Shown here piece after piece: positions 22,147 to 32,555 of a stretch of 64,000 nucleotides of DNA. Origin of the DNA: Terramyces sp. JEL0728 (Eukaryota; Chytridiomycota; Chytridiomycetes; Rhizophydiales; Terramycetaceae); contig JADIIU010000074.1 in NCBI GenBank assembly GCA_027603945.1, positions 1 to 64,000 on the forward strand, written 5' to 3'. A program made the position numbers and the translations under genes. Position 1 is the stretch's first letter. The number at the start of each line of letters is the position of its first letter. Under the pieces are notes generated by a model. That model was not told the origin of the DNA and did not search any database. It was given only the letters and a program-made list of their open reading frames with translations.

Positions 22147-24522
22147 TTACATCTGTGGTAATACCGGTAAAATCAAATCCTTCTCCAATCGGGATAATAT
22201 CAAGTTGCTAGAAAGTACAGGATCCACCACTCTAAACTTTCTACAGTACACTTTGATGTTCTTGATAGTAAGCACTGAATGAATATTGTTTTCAAATGAT
22301 TTAAATGTGCGTGTACGCAGCATCTCTATTTTTTCTACACTAGTCGAGTTTGGCGAAAATGTGTCATAGCATACGCTATTTGCGAACCCGTAGATCAAGA
22401 TTTCAAGTCTGGTTGGTATACACTCCAGCAGTCTTTCCTTGTCAGTTTCACTGGTCATTGATTTGAATTGGCTATTATTAAACACTACAATGAATTCCAT
22501 TGTCCCGTCGTGTACAGTAACCGTTAAAGTATCTGTTGCATCTAAAATTCTAATGATATCACAGCTTAGCCATCCATTTTCGCCTCCTGCCAAAATATTG
22601 CACATGAATGTGCATCCATATAGTTTCTGCTCCGCTTCAAACGATCTGGTTATATTTACCTCGGTTGATTGTAGTATTTCACCATACACACCAGTGTGAT
22701 CGTAGTAGACGTACAAATTTTTCAAATACATATAGAACCCATCCAAAAGCAAGTCGCTGTTGATATGCACTTGAAGGTCGTCCAAATAAAGCTCCTTGTC
22801 TATTATTTTACCGCAAACATTCACCAATTGATGATTCCTGATATCGATATAATTCTTGAACTTTGCTTGTGGGTACTTTTTACCAGACTTTCTGATTGTG
22901 ATTGAATCATCCCAACTAATCGCATATTCATTACCAAACTGTTTTATGTACTTTTTTGGAATATGAAGGATGTATTCAGAGTAACAATCAAATACATTTG
23001 CTTTCATCTGAATAAAACATTTTTGTTTGTTTAGTAAGCCTTCAACCGTAATCACTGGCTGTTTTTCTACTTTTCTGTGTTTTGTAAAAACGTATTTCAA
23101 TACAGTTTGGGGTATCAGTGTCGGAACAAAATAGTATTCGCCGTCTTTCAAATCACCAGGTGGATGATTTTCCTTGTTTTCAATACCCATCCTGTGCAGA
23201 TAAGTAAGAGAAATGACATTGATGCAATCGTCAATAACTTCCATTTCTGTAATGCACACCAAACCTCTTTCCAGATTGTTTATGCACCTTAAACTTCCGT
23301 ATTGATCCTTTGCAGCCAGTCTTCCTTGTGCATCATAGTCTAAAATACACACAAAGTATCCCTTTGTCTTTCTAACTGTCGTTGATAGTTCCACTTTTTT
23401 GATAAAGTTGCATTCTTCGTGATTCAACATTGAATCGTAATTAGGCGAAACCTTTTTTCGTTGGTGTATAATATCAATATATCCATCAATCATTTTTGCT
23501 AGTCTTGTGTTTGCAATCTGACCTTTCAGCTTTTCATCGATATTTCCAAGCAAAAGTAGCGAGGCCAAATGCTCTCTTAAAAGTGCAATGCGATAATAAT
23601 CATAGAAACTGCATTTTAAAGGCAAATAATATTGCATTTTCCCATATTTCTTGATATTGATCGTTGACTGCAAGCAACATACAAAGTAGTCGTTGTAAAA
23701 ATGAACATTTAATAGTTCAACCACGGCTCCAATTCCCAAATACATTTTTTGATTAATTGCAAGCTTGAATTGGCTGTCAATTTCAAATATCCCTTCCATA
23801 ATAAACCCTGTAATTTCGCATTCATATGAAACCAAGTCATTATGATCCCTTTCTTCTGCAGTTATGTCTACCACCGTATTATTAAAAGCAAGCGTGTCAT
23901 TAAATGTGTTATTCAGCAATCTGGTAATATCCGTATTGATTATGCCACTAGCGTCCCTGATGGTGGAATCCTGGTCAAATATTAATGTTTTATGTTTCTT
24001 TACAAATTTGATTTTGGAGGGAGTCAAATTATTGAACTGATAGAATTTGTTTACCTGAATAAAATGATAGTCTAACGTATTTGTGCAGGTAATTGTCAAA
24101 TCGTGGGATTTACTTGCAGTTAAAACTAGCAGCTTCAGCACATACAAATGAGTTCCTTTTGACTTTAATAAGTTTGATTTCGTAATCACTTTACCAATTA
24201 AAACAAGTTTCTCATTCTTCACTTGAATTGTCGTGTCCAGCTTGGTTTCCGACATTGAATCAATTAGCGGAATGTAGTCCTGAGAGTTTTCAACGTTCTC
24301 TGTTCTCGTGGAAATTAAATCTCCACTAGTCGGATAATATGGGTACTGCAGGTCTTTAAAGTCTGTGGTGTAACTTTCAATTTCAAGGATATTGTCATTA
24401 TACTTGTAATCGGTAATCAAGATCCGATTTAGAATTTCCTTTCGTGGATTGATTAAAATGCATTTGGTATCGTTGAAATAGAATTCATTGTTTTTCAGCT
24501 CTATTGCTCCTTTCAAGATCAT
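22147..24522 (-). CDS. Large beta-rich protein, possible OB-fold telomere protein
   Basis: An intronless 791-residue protein. The sequence alternates short hydrophobic beta strands with turns over its whole length, with no transmembrane or coiled-coil stretch. Segments such as KLVLIGKVITKSNLLKSKG and LYVLKLLVLTASKSHDLTIT have the strand pattern of OB folds, as does the C-terminal WLSCDIIRILDATDTLTVTV. Several tandem OB-like units would fit CTC1/POT1-type or RPA-like single-strand DNA binders, which diverge rapidly. I cannot confirm any family by eye. The ATG at 24522 follows an AT-rich leader. It is the largest intronless gene here after the DEAH helicase, unlike most neighbours. Confidence 0.65.
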   Translation of the reverse strand: MILKGAIELKNNEFYFNDTKCILINPRKEILNRILITDYKYNDNILEIESYTTDFKDLQYPYYPTSGDLISTRTENVENSQDYIPLIDSMSETKLDTTIQVKNEKLVLIGKVITKSNLLKSKGTHLYVLKLLVLTASKSHDLTITCTNTLDYHFIQVNKFYQFNNLTPSKIKFVKKHKTLIFDQDSTIRDASGIINTDITRLLNNTFNDTLAFNNTVVDITAEERDHNDLVSYECEITGFIMEGIFEIDSQFKLAINQKMYLGIGAVVELLNVHFYNDYFVCCLQSTINIKKYGKMQYYLPLKCSFYDYYRIALLREHLASLLLLGNIDEKLKGQIANTRLAKMIDGYIDIIHQRKKVSPNYDSMLNHEECNFIKKVELSTTVRKTKGYFVCILDYDAQGRLAAKDQYGSLRCINNLERGLVCITEMEVIDDCINVISLTYLHRMGIENKENHPPGDLKDGEYYFVPTLIPQTVLKYVFTKHRKVEKQPVITVEGLLNKQKCFIQMKANVFDCYSEYILHIPKKYIKQFGNEYAISWDDSITIRKSGKKYPQAKFKNYIDIRNHQLVNVCGKIIDKELYLDDLQVHINSDLLLDGFYMYLKNLYVYYDHTGVYGEILQSTEVNITRSFEAEQKLYGCTFMCNILAGGENGWLSCDIIRILDATDTLTVTVHDGTMEFIVVFNNSQFKSMTSETDKERLLECIPTRLEILIYGFANSVCYDTFSPNSTSVEKIEMLRTRTFKSFENNIHSVLTIKNIKVYCRKFRVVDPVLSSNLILSRLEKDLILPVLPQM

Positions 24523-24583
24523 GTTTTGAAAATTAAAAGTTTTGTTCCAGGTTCAGATTCCAAGAGATGATATTAGTCTTTAT

Positions 24584-25171
24584 TTACAAATAAGAATTAA
24601 ATGAAGTAGAATATTGCATAGTACTTGAGTAATCAGTAGGGAGATGGAACTGGTAATCCAATGGGGTAGGATAGAGTAAAAAGTCACTGTACACTGGCTG
24701 GGAAAACGAATACGTGCCTTCGATAAAGGACTGCGTGTCATTAAATGAAGACATTGATAATTGATCAACAGAGAGAGCCCCTTCAGATAACACAGGGCTG
24801 GCCAGTCTTTCAGGGATTAGAGGTACTTTTTTGGTTTCTAAACCCAGCTTTGCTTTCAGTTTTTCTTTTTGTGATTTAGAATTCTTGCTGGGCCAAATGT
24901 AACCGGGAAAGTCTTTCTTGTGCTGCTCGTACGCTTTCTCTGTTTCATCAATGAACCTTTGACGGATTTCTCTTGATTCTTGTTTCCACATGGAAGAAGC
25001 GATTGCTGCAATTTCAGAATTCTTTCTAGTACCATACTGCTTCACAATTTTGTCTTTTACGTGGGCTTTATATCGAAAGAATGCTAATGTTAGATTAATC
25101 TTACCATTCATTGGTTTTCTTGCATTCAGAGCCTTGATTTTTTCAGATTCTTTGACAACTGTTTTTGACAT
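24584..25171 (-). CDS. HMG-box (MATA-type) DNA-binding protein
   Basis: Two exons (25171-25105 and 25083-24584) encode 188 residues. The 21-nt intron 25084-25104 has no in-frame stop, so an unspliced reading inserts seven residues in the HMG box. Removing it restores the canonical RKPMNAFFRYKAHVKDKIVK start of helix 1. The box continues with SEIAAIASSMWKQESREIRQ and YEQHKKDFPGYIWPSK, matching the MATA_HMG family of fungal sequence-specific factors. The C-terminal ~90 residues are rich in Ser, Tyr and Pro and may be an activation region. Two other HMG-box genes lie at 31199 and 32173, but this C-terminus differs from theirs. Target genes are unknown; a mating-type role should not be assumed. 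Confidence 0.88.
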   Translation of the reverse strand: MSKTVVKESEKIKALNARKPMNGKINLTLAFFRYKAHVKDKIVKQYGTRKNSEIAAIASSMWKQESREIRQRFIDETEKAYEQHKKDFPGYIWPSKNSKSQKEKLKAKLGLETKKVPLIPERLASPVLSEGALSVDQLSMSSFNDTQSFIEGTYSFSQPVYSDFLLYPTPLDYQFHLPTDYSSTMQYSTSFNSYL

Positions 25172-25814
25172 GTAGATTAATTTCGCCTGCGGCTTTTATA
25201 GACTTGTGATTTGGAACTTGATAGCTGGCAAGACCCGCTCCAGAGTTGTACGGTAACACCTTTACAGTTTAAAAAGAGGAATTCAAAGGGCGTGACGAAT
25301 TCTTTGAGTTTTCCTTTGTGACATTTGCAATATGTGCTTCAATTGCTTGGTGTTAAAAGCTTGTGGAACATAAATTTCCCTTATTTAGAAAGTAAAAGGC
25401 TCGTTCTGGATCTCAACAATCTGGGCATTAGAACGACAGAGTTTCTTCAAAGGGTCCTTAAGCCCTCTTGTTTAGTCCCTTTCTTACTGACTTGGCTGTA
25501 AAGTAATCTTGAAGGAACTATGAAAAAGAATTAGACCGCCAAATAAGCATCACTGTATGGCAAGATTGATTAAGCCATATCTCAGAGGCGATTGCTTCCT
25601 TGAGGAAGGGGCAGTTAAATTTTAAAGATAATGGGATTTCACAATATTCAATGAATAGAATAATTCTGATCACCGGTAGTCGACCACAGCAGCAGCATGC
25701 AGTTAAATCTTGTTGAATTTGAAGAACTTTGGTAGATAAAGGCGAGCTCTTATATCTGGCTCCAACATTAACAGTCCTCCAAATTAGTTTTTCGAGTTTT
25801 TATTCAGGATCTGA
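25172..25814. other. Intergenic region between HMG-box and AP-3 delta genes
   Basis: About 640 bp lie between divergent start codons. I see no open frame with protein-like content, no tRNA-like boxes and no repeat; presumably two promoters. Confidence 0.4.
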
Positions 25815-28800
25815 ATGTTTGAAAAAGTAAGTTTCGCTAATAAAGTCGGTTACAGATTTGGTTCGAGGAATCAGAGCAAACAAACACAACGAACAAGCGT
25901 TTATCAGGACCGCAATCAACGAAATTCAAACGGAAATTAAACAAGATTTGGAATTGAAATCTAATGCTATTCAGAAACTCATGGTGTTGCATTTGATGGG
26001 ATACGATATGAGTTGGGCTCATTTTCATATAATTGAAGTCATGTCTTCGCAGAAACTCGTGCATAAAAAGATTGGTTACATGGCAGTAAGTAGTAGTAAT
26101 GTAGGCAGCAATGTGTTTTAACCAGAATATGGATATTTTGATGCTCACAACGAATCTAATCAAAAAAGTAGTTTGATTTTAACCAGGATTTATCTTCAAA
26201 TGATATTTCGGAAACTGTACTTGCTTTACACGCTCTGGCGCAGATAGTCACACCGGATTTAGCTAGGGATTTGCACGTAGATGTTATTGGTAATTGCCAT
26301 TAACCAAAGGAATGCTGAACCACTCTAGTGTGTACATCAGGAAACGTGCACTCTTGGTTTTATACAGGATCTTCCTTAAATATCCCGAGGCATTAAAAAT
26401 CGCATTTCCTAAACTCAAAGATAAACTTAATGATGACGATCCAAGTAAATATTACTGACAAAGCCGTTATTTCAACTGCAGTCACTGTTATCTGTGAATT
26501 GGCTAAAAAGAACCCCCATTCTTACTTGCCCTTGGCACCACAATTATTCGCACTGTTGACTGGAGGTAATTTGTGGTAATTTTAGGTTCAAATAACTGGA
26601 CTCTGATTAAAATCATCAAATTGTTTTCTGCACTTACTCCTTTCGAGCCAAGATTAATCAAAAAGCTATCTACTCCGTTAGTAAACATTATAGAGACTAC
26701 GAGGGCAATGTCTGTCGTTTACGAATGTATCAATACCATTATCACAGGTGGGATGATTGGGGAGCAGAACGAAGGGACTGCAGATGATGATAAATTAGTT
26801 GCGGTTTGCATGAACAAATTAAAGATATTCTTGGAACAATCTGACCAGAATCTAAAGTATTTGGGATTATATGCAGTAGGCAAACTACTACAAGTTCGTC
26901 CAAAGATGGTGTCCGAACACAGAGATGCGATATTGAAATGTATGGAAGATGAAGATGTATCTATCAGGACCAGGGCACTCGAACTCATTTCTGGACTAGT
27001 TACGCCTAAATCATTGTTTGGCATAGTGAAGAGGCTTTTAGTCCACCTGGCAGAGTCGGAAACCAATAATTTGACTGCTGAAGAAGTAAATTACAGGTCT
27101 CTAGTTGCAAAAACTATTATTATGTCTTGTTCTAAAGATATGTACACCAACATTACAAACTTTGAGTGGTATATTCATGTACTGGTGGATTTATCGTATT
27201 TCCCCGGGGTTGAAGCAGGTAGCTTGATAAGAGATCAGTTGATAGATGTCTGTGTGCGTGCAAAGGAAGTCAGACAGTATGCTGTCACAACATTGGTAAC
27301 TTTTGACTAAGCCAGACTCCGCTGCTCAGCGATAAAACCTTGGTGACTGGTAAAAGTAACACTCAAGTGCTTTATGCCGCTGCATGGATCTGTGGAGAAT
27401 ATGCAGAGTACATTATTATTTACATAGGTCGTCTAAAGAATTGGAAAGTATTTTGTATGTTGTTATTGCACCTGAAAACGTCGCACTGGATGCTTCAATT
27501 CAAGTGGTATATCTATTTACATTCCTTAAATTATTTAGCAAATATGCCAACCATGCCAATGTGGAAACACTGCAGTTACTGTCTGATTCTTTAGATATCT
27601 TTATACAAAGTCCAGAGTTAAGTGTTCAGGAAAGAGCAATTACAATTAAACAGATATTTGCTGATTGTAAACCGCAGTCAGATAACCCTTGGAATGAATC
27701 CCAGCAATTGGCTGATTTGCCTTGGTCTATTAATAATATTGAAAAACTATTTGAAGGTGAATTCAACCCAGTGTCACAAAAAACACTTGATAAAGTTGCA
27801 GTTCCAGACGGTTTGAATTTAGATGAGTGGTTACTGGAACCCCCATTGGATCTACCTCCGTCCAGAATTCAATCGACATATATCCCAGAATCAGTTCCTA
27901 TTGCGGATACAACTTCTATTGATAGATCCGCCTACATCTTGGGATCAAACAAGAATATAAAGGCTGATGACCCATCAGATATTCCAATTGTACGGCTATC
28001 CGCTGAGGAACCGCTCCAGATTGGCGACAAGCCATTGCAATTCCAAGGCAGATTCTCATCAGTAATGAGCAGACCAGAAGTAAAAGCATATGAATTAAAC
28101 AAAACAACTGATGATTTTGAAGAATCTCCAAAAAAGTCTAAAAAGAAAAAGTCAAAGAAGAGCAATAAGGAGAAACAAGTACTTGCGACTAATATAGAAT
28201 TCGGTGTTGGAAATCGAGCAAGAAGTTACTCTTTGGCAGCACCAGGATATTTGCCTTAAATGCACTAAATGGAAATACCACAGCAAAGAATCCGTGCAAA
28301 TCGAATTCAAAGCATCGCTACATGAAATAGCTACCAACTCCATAATCAAATACGCCATTTCTCCATCCACTGAGCTCCAAGAATATAATGTTTTCACCCT
28401 AGATTGTACTTTAAGCAAGACAGAACCTCTAGGTGGCAGCTGGAGTGGCCAATTATGCTTGGTAAAAGCCGACTTACATTAGGAAAACATGCCTTTAATA
28501 CCCATTCAATTCGATCTTCCTTACCTTGTGAATATCCCAACCACTCTACCAATGACTCCAGAAATTTTTTTAAATATTCTACAAAATCCACCTTCTCACG
28601 GCTTTGGGTCAACAGGACACACTAATTTGCTTCCTCCTGCATCGATAGATTTCCCTGAAGCAGTATCCCTAATTTCAAAGCACTTGAACTTTACAACGGT
28701 TGAAATCTTACCCAATGCCGCTTCTATCTATGGGCACGCATGGTACGGTGTTCATATTGTTGGCTTGATTAAGGAAAGGACCAACAAGCACGGCAAGACT

Positions 28801-28896
28801 ATTATTAGTGTGGAGATCAAGAGCGGATATTCTTCCACCGTAGATCTGATTATAGATGAGCTCTCTCAGTTGATCACCACCTGGACATCGTTATAA
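25815..28896 (+). CDS. APL5: AP-3 adaptor complex delta subunit
   Basis: Eleven exons encode about 961 residues: 25815-25826, 25846-26085, 26105-26167, 26187-26289, 26310-26444, 26464-26565, 26586-27295, 27316-27407, 27428-28178, 28198-28461, 28483-28896. All ten introns are 19-21 nt, and exon 1 holds only four codons. The delta subunit is a large adaptin of AP-3, which sorts cargo from Golgi/endosomes to the vacuole or lysosome. Spliced text follows the adaptin N-domain closely: DLVRGIRANKHNEQ, LMGYDMSWAHFHIIEVMSS, FLKYPEALKIAFPKLK, NNWTLIKIIKLFSALTPFEP, DQNLKYLGLYAVGKLL, FEWYIHVLVDLSYFPGVEAG. A Lys-rich hinge (KKSKKKKSKKSNKEK) precedes a C-terminal beta-rich appendage-like region in exons 10-11. 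Every intron restores the family alignment, making this gene the best evidence for ~20-nt introns. Confidence 0.96.
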
Positions 28897-28928
28897 TATA
28901 TTTACCGGTATAGTTCCTTGGTTTACAA

Positions 28929-29360
28929 ATGATTGCACACGCGAATCAGGTGCAAATTTCTTTTTTCATGTTCCTGTTCATCCGCAAGATGATAAAGCAA
29001 ATCACAGTATATGTCTGTGGTATTGTACTAGATATATACCAAAACCTACTAGATCGCCCGTAATTATGCCTTAATCCAGTGAAAAGGGCCTTCCAGCAGT
29101 GGATTATCCAGAGGAAATAGCAAATCCAGATAATCAACAGGAAGAAGAGTTTCAAATTCCAGATCTAGATCCAATCAATTATACAGTAATATCCGCTAAT
29201 ATAGAATCCAGAAGAAGAACTGAGGATTGCTAATCTTTCACTACAGCTGTGCACAGTGTTATTAAGGGGTAATGAGATTATGCACGAGATTAAACAGCAA
29301 TTAATTACACAAGAATTGGAGCCTAATATTGTGCTGGAAGATAGTCTGGAAATATTGTAA
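28929..29360 (+). CDS. Small three-exon gene, unknown
   Basis: Exons 28929-29059, 29080-29185 and 29205-29360 (introns of 20 and 19 nt) encode about 130 residues. Unspliced, the region shows only short broken frames. The N-terminus has a hydrophobic stretch (KQITVYVCGIVLDIYQNLL), the middle is acidic (NPDNQQEEEFQIPDLDPINY), and the C-terminus is helical (PEEELRIANLSLQLCTVLL). The start is uncertain: ATG 28929 begins 32 bp after the AP-3 delta stop, and an in-frame Met 13 codons later is an alternative. Both introns have consensus ends and fitting phases. I do not recognise the family. Confidence 0.5.
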
Positions 29361-29504
29361 TTATGTAAATAAATGTTTTAATGGTACTGATCTTTACACT
29401 GCAAAGAAGATCCCGAAAGTAGAGAGGTTAATGGATAACCGACTACAGACAGCAATTAAATTAGATTGTCCATAACAGCGAGCTGATAAGTTAAAGTGAT
29501 TTTA

Positions 29505-30551
29505 TTAAGCAAGCTTTACAATTTGCTTGCCAGTGTTGGCTCCTTTAAGCATGTCAACAAACGCCTTTGGTGCATTTTCTAATCCATCGGTAATAGTTTC
29601 AGTGTAAGACAACTTGCCCTCCTTGATCCACTTGGTCATGTCACCAACAAATCGCGTAATGAATTCCTTGCTGGCCATTTGAGTACTAATGATGAATCCT
29701 TGAATCTTTAACTGGCGGCCGACAACCAACATCAAGTTCTTGATTCCGTATGGCTTTTCGACATTGTATTGAGAAATCATACCGCATTCAACCAATCTTC
29801 CGTGAACATTCATGAATGACAAAACAGTTTCCAAAGTCTCTCCGCCGACATTGTCGAAATATACATCAATACCTTTTGGGCACAATTCCTTTAATTTATC
29901 GTGTTGTGAACCAACAGTCTTGTAGTTGAATGCAGCATCGTATCCAAATGTAGAAACCAATTGTTCCACTTTTTCATTGGTACCAGCAGACCCAATAACT
30001 CTGCATCCCTTGATTTTGGCGATTTGCCCAACTACTAGACCAACTGCACCAGCTGCACCAGAAACGAATACAGTTTCGCCTGCTTTTGGCTCGCCGATAT
30101 CCAATAATCCATGGTAAGCAGTTGCCCCAGGCATGCCAAGGATACCCAAAAAGTATGATAGTGGAACGTTTAATGGATTTACAATTTTCTGTATTGGCTG
30201 TTGGGCTGGGATAACACTGTATTGTTCCCATCCGATATGAGCCGAGATCAAATCGCCTTTTTGATAACCTTCGCGTTGGGATTCAACTACTTCGCTGATG
30301 CCTCCTCCAGTCAATGGTTTCCCGATAGTGAAAGGGGCAGAGTAAGATTTGGCAGCGGTGTTCATTCTTCCCCGCATATATGGATCTACCGATAGATACA
30401 AGTTCTTTAATAAAACTTCTCCTTCCTTGAGATGAGAATCCAAAGCTGTGTCTACTACTTCCATGTGGGAAGCTTCAACCCAACCGGCACCAGGATCTTG
30501 TTTGAATAATACTTGCTTGTTAACTGAGACTGTCATTTTGATGCTTGTCAT
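29505..30551 (-). CDS. NADP-dependent zinc-free MDR oxidoreductase (PTGR/CurA-like)
   Basis: An intronless 348-residue medium-chain dehydrogenase/reductase of the prostaglandin/leukotriene reductase group, typically NADPH-dependent reductases of enones and alkenals. The N-terminal GroES-like domain has LYLSVDPYMRGRMN. The Rossmann domain has VFVSGAAGAVGLVVGQIAKI and KGCRVIGSAGTNEKVEQL, typical NADPH-binding motifs, followed by YFDNVGGETLETVL. The zinc-ligand residues of alcohol dehydrogenases are absent, as in this subfamily. Length fits the family (330-350). An in-frame ATG five codons downstream is an alternative start. The physiological substrate is unknown; detoxification of reactive aldehydes is usual for relatives. 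Confidence 0.92.
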   Translation of the reverse strand: MTSIKMTVSVNKQVLFKQDPGAGWVEASHMEVVDTALDSHLKEGEVLLKNLYLSVDPYMRGRMNTAAKSYSAPFTIGKPLTGGGISEVVESQREGYQKGDLISAHIGWEQYSVIPAQQPIQKIVNPLNVPLSYFLGILGMPGATAYHGLLDIGEPKAGETVFVSGAAGAVGLVVGQIAKIKGCRVIGSAGTNEKVEQLVSTFGYDAAFNYKTVGSQHDKLKELCPKGIDVYFDNVGGETLETVLSFMNVHGRLVECGMISQYNVEKPYGIKNLMLVVGRQLKIQGFIISTQMASKEFITRFVGDMTKWIKEGKLSYTETITDGLENAPKAFVDMLKGANTGKQIVKLA

Positions 30552-31198
30552 GATTGCAGAGGAATTTTATAGTGAGGGTTTTTCCACAAAGCTCGGACGA
30601 AAAAACCGCAAGGCCGTCTTGTGCGCATTTTGCATGAATTTTTGCCATACTTAATGAGCATCGAATACTTTCGAAAAGCCATTTAGGCGGATTAGACGCT
30701 GGCTCTTTCTTGGTAATATGAAGCTGTTTTTAAATAACTGCTGGGAAATGGCCATGTTTCAATTTGTTGCTCTGATACATTGATTCTGCGCTGCGAGTTA
30801 GCTTTCATACCCGTTAGAGGCGTGAGAGCTAATGCTACATGGACTCGGGAAGGAGTACCATTCTAAGATACAAGTATTTGTTCGCACCAATCCAAATGCC
30901 AAAGAACTGGAGTTAACTGCTCCGCCAAATAACTCCTGGCAAACAATTGAGTTTCAAATGGAATGGCCTATTGCCAATGGCTGTATCGCATGTACCCAAT
31001 AGGTGATGGGAACTAGCCAATTAGCTTCATCTGATTAGTTCAAGATGGTGTCGGCTCAACTCGACATAACCATTTTCTTTTGGCACATGAAACACTATAT
31101 GGCCAATTTGGCTATCCAATATAGTAAACAGCACTGCAATAGATTCTGAGGCTGTTAACGCTGTTATATAAAGATGCGCATCGAATGGGAATAAGCAA
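30552..31198. other. Intergenic region with a 56-codon ORF
   Basis: About 650 bp lie between the oxidoreductase and the HMG-box gene, divergently oriented. A plus-strand frame from ATG 30832 to TAG 31002 reads protein-like text (YHSKIQVFVRTNPNAKELEL). The last codons could also contain a 20-nt intron (30982-31001). It may be a small gene or an exon whose partners I cannot find. Nothing else is recognised. Confidence 0.3.
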
Positions 31199-31594
31199 AT
31201 GATGAACAATCCCAACAAGGTGACTAAACCCCAGAATTCATTCTTCCTGTACAAGAATGCAATCAAAGCGCAGATAATAAGCGAATACGGGCCAATCAAA
31301 CACAGTCAGATAGTAAAGATTGCTTCTGAAAGGTGGAAAAACGAATCGCCAGAAATACGACAGATATACACTGATCAAGCTGCACTAGCGTATCAAGAAT
31401 TCAGAAACCAATATCCAACGTATATCTGGCCGTCAAAATCAAAGAAATTTAAGGAAAACAGAGATCAGAACCAGAATTTGACTCTTCAGATTAACAGTGA
31501 TTTTGATTTCGACAGTTTTTCTACTGGTTGGACTCCAGATGCTGATTCTTGCGAAGCACTCAAATATTATCAAGTATGGAATAGCTTCAACTAG
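31199..31594 (+). CDS. Small HMG-box (MATA-type) protein, copy A
   Basis: An intronless 131-residue protein. Nearly the whole N-terminal half is an HMG box: TKPQNSFFLYKNAIKAQIIS (helix 1), SQIVKIASERWKNESPEIRQ (helix 2), then YQEFRNQYPTYIWPSKSKKF. The C-terminus carries a compact motif, FDFDSFSTGWTPDADSCEAL followed by KYYQ. The same motif occurs in the HMG-box gene 580 bp downstream, so the two are siblings from a duplication. A DNA-binding regulatory role is expected from the MATA_HMG family; targets are unknown. No intron is required. Confidence 0.88.
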   Translation: MMNNPNKVTKPQNSFFLYKNAIKAQIISEYGPIKHSQIVKIASERWKNESPEIRQIYTDQAALAYQEFRNQYPTYIWPSKSKKFKENRDQNQNLTLQINSDFDFDSFSTGWTPDADSCEALKYYQVWNSFN

Positions 31595-32172
31595 TGACCT
31601 TGTAATAAATTTAATCTGTAAATGAAATTTGTTTTTCCATCATAATTATTAGTAAGAATATCAGGTGATCAGGAAGCGTTGGTTGATAGAGTGATTTGAC
31701 TGAATTGCTCCTTTGGTACAGCTGGTAGAGAAATGGTAAGGGAATTGGAGCTAGCGAAGCATGCCAAACTCAATGAAGTGTAACAATAAAGGTACTAAAT
31801 CATACTGCTTTGAATCAAAATGCTTGCAATGGCGCTGCGCTCTACACCCCGCTAAATCTCGCTTTTGTATTCAATCCCAGCCACGGTTTTAGAAACGCAA
31901 AGTAAAAACTAAACACATCGGGTTAAAATCGAGGTCGGGTTGGCCAGGCCGTTATATAGGCCTATAGCAACTGCCCTTGTCTTTGAGAATCATCCCAAAC
32001 CAAAAACAAGGCGCCTACATCCTGGATTCAACGACATGGGCTCACTTCTTTATCAGTGAAACAAACAAAAAGTGCTTTCTCAGTGCTTTTTAATACCAGG
32101 GGTCCAAAGTAGATGCTTTTTTCATAGCCGATCTCCGGAATCATATAAAAGGAGAGTGAAATTACGCGAGGC
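31595..32172. other. Intergenic spacer between HMG-box siblings
   Basis: About 580 bp contain no convincing frame. Positions 31705-31750 look superficially like a tRNA D-arm (GGTACAGCTGGTAGAG) but lack a matching T-arm. Presumably it holds the promoter of the downstream HMG-box gene. Confidence 0.35.
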
Positions 32173-32517
32173 ATGTCAAAACAAAAAATGCCAAATATCG
32201 ATCGACAAAACCAGTTTTCCTCGTTTCTACTGTACAAGAATGCAAGAAAGTCTATTATACAGAAAGAGTTTGGTCCGTACCTGTCTGAAGCGCAGATTAT
32301 AAAGATTGCCAGTGAAAAATGGGAAAAAGAAACGCAGGAAATACGTGATATTTATATCAAGGCTGATTTGGAAGATAAAGCGTTGCACAAACCAAAATTA
32401 TATCCGCTTTCAAGTGTAGCCAACTTTGACTTTCATTCAGTTAGCACCGGATGGAGTCCAGACCTTGATTCCTGTGAACCATTGAAATATTACGAATACC
32501 ATAATAAATGTAATTAA
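32173..32517 (+). CDS. Small HMG-box protein, copy B (shortened box)
   Basis: An intronless 114-residue protein, sibling of the gene at 31199. HMG helices 1 and 2 are clear (NQFSSFLLYKNARKSIIQKE, AQIIKIASEKWEKETQEIRD), but helix 3 and the following YIWPSK block are eroded (KADLEDKALHKPKLYPLS). The C-terminal motif is retained: FDFHSVSTGWSPDLDSCEPL, then KYYE. Conservation of the tail while the box decays suggests the tail has its own function. DNA binding may be weakened, so a dominant-negative or partner role is possible (inference). Confidence 0.82.
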   Translation: MSKQKMPNIDRQNQFSSFLLYKNARKSIIQKEFGPYLSEAQIIKIASEKWEKETQEIRDIYIKADLEDKALHKPKLYPLSSVANFDFHSVSTGWSPDLDSCEPLKYYEYHNKCN

Positions 32518-32555
32518 TCTTGGGTGTTTTCAAATGCTATCGATGTTATATTCAT

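Noticed and set aside
24584..25171. Mating-type locus interpretation of the HMG-box genes
   Set aside because: Three MATA-type HMG genes are present without the usual flanking markers, and such boxes are expanded in early fungi; a mating role cannot be supported.
31705..31760. tRNA D-arm-like GGTACAGCTGGTAGAG
   Set aside because: No T-arm or acceptor partner within tRNA length.
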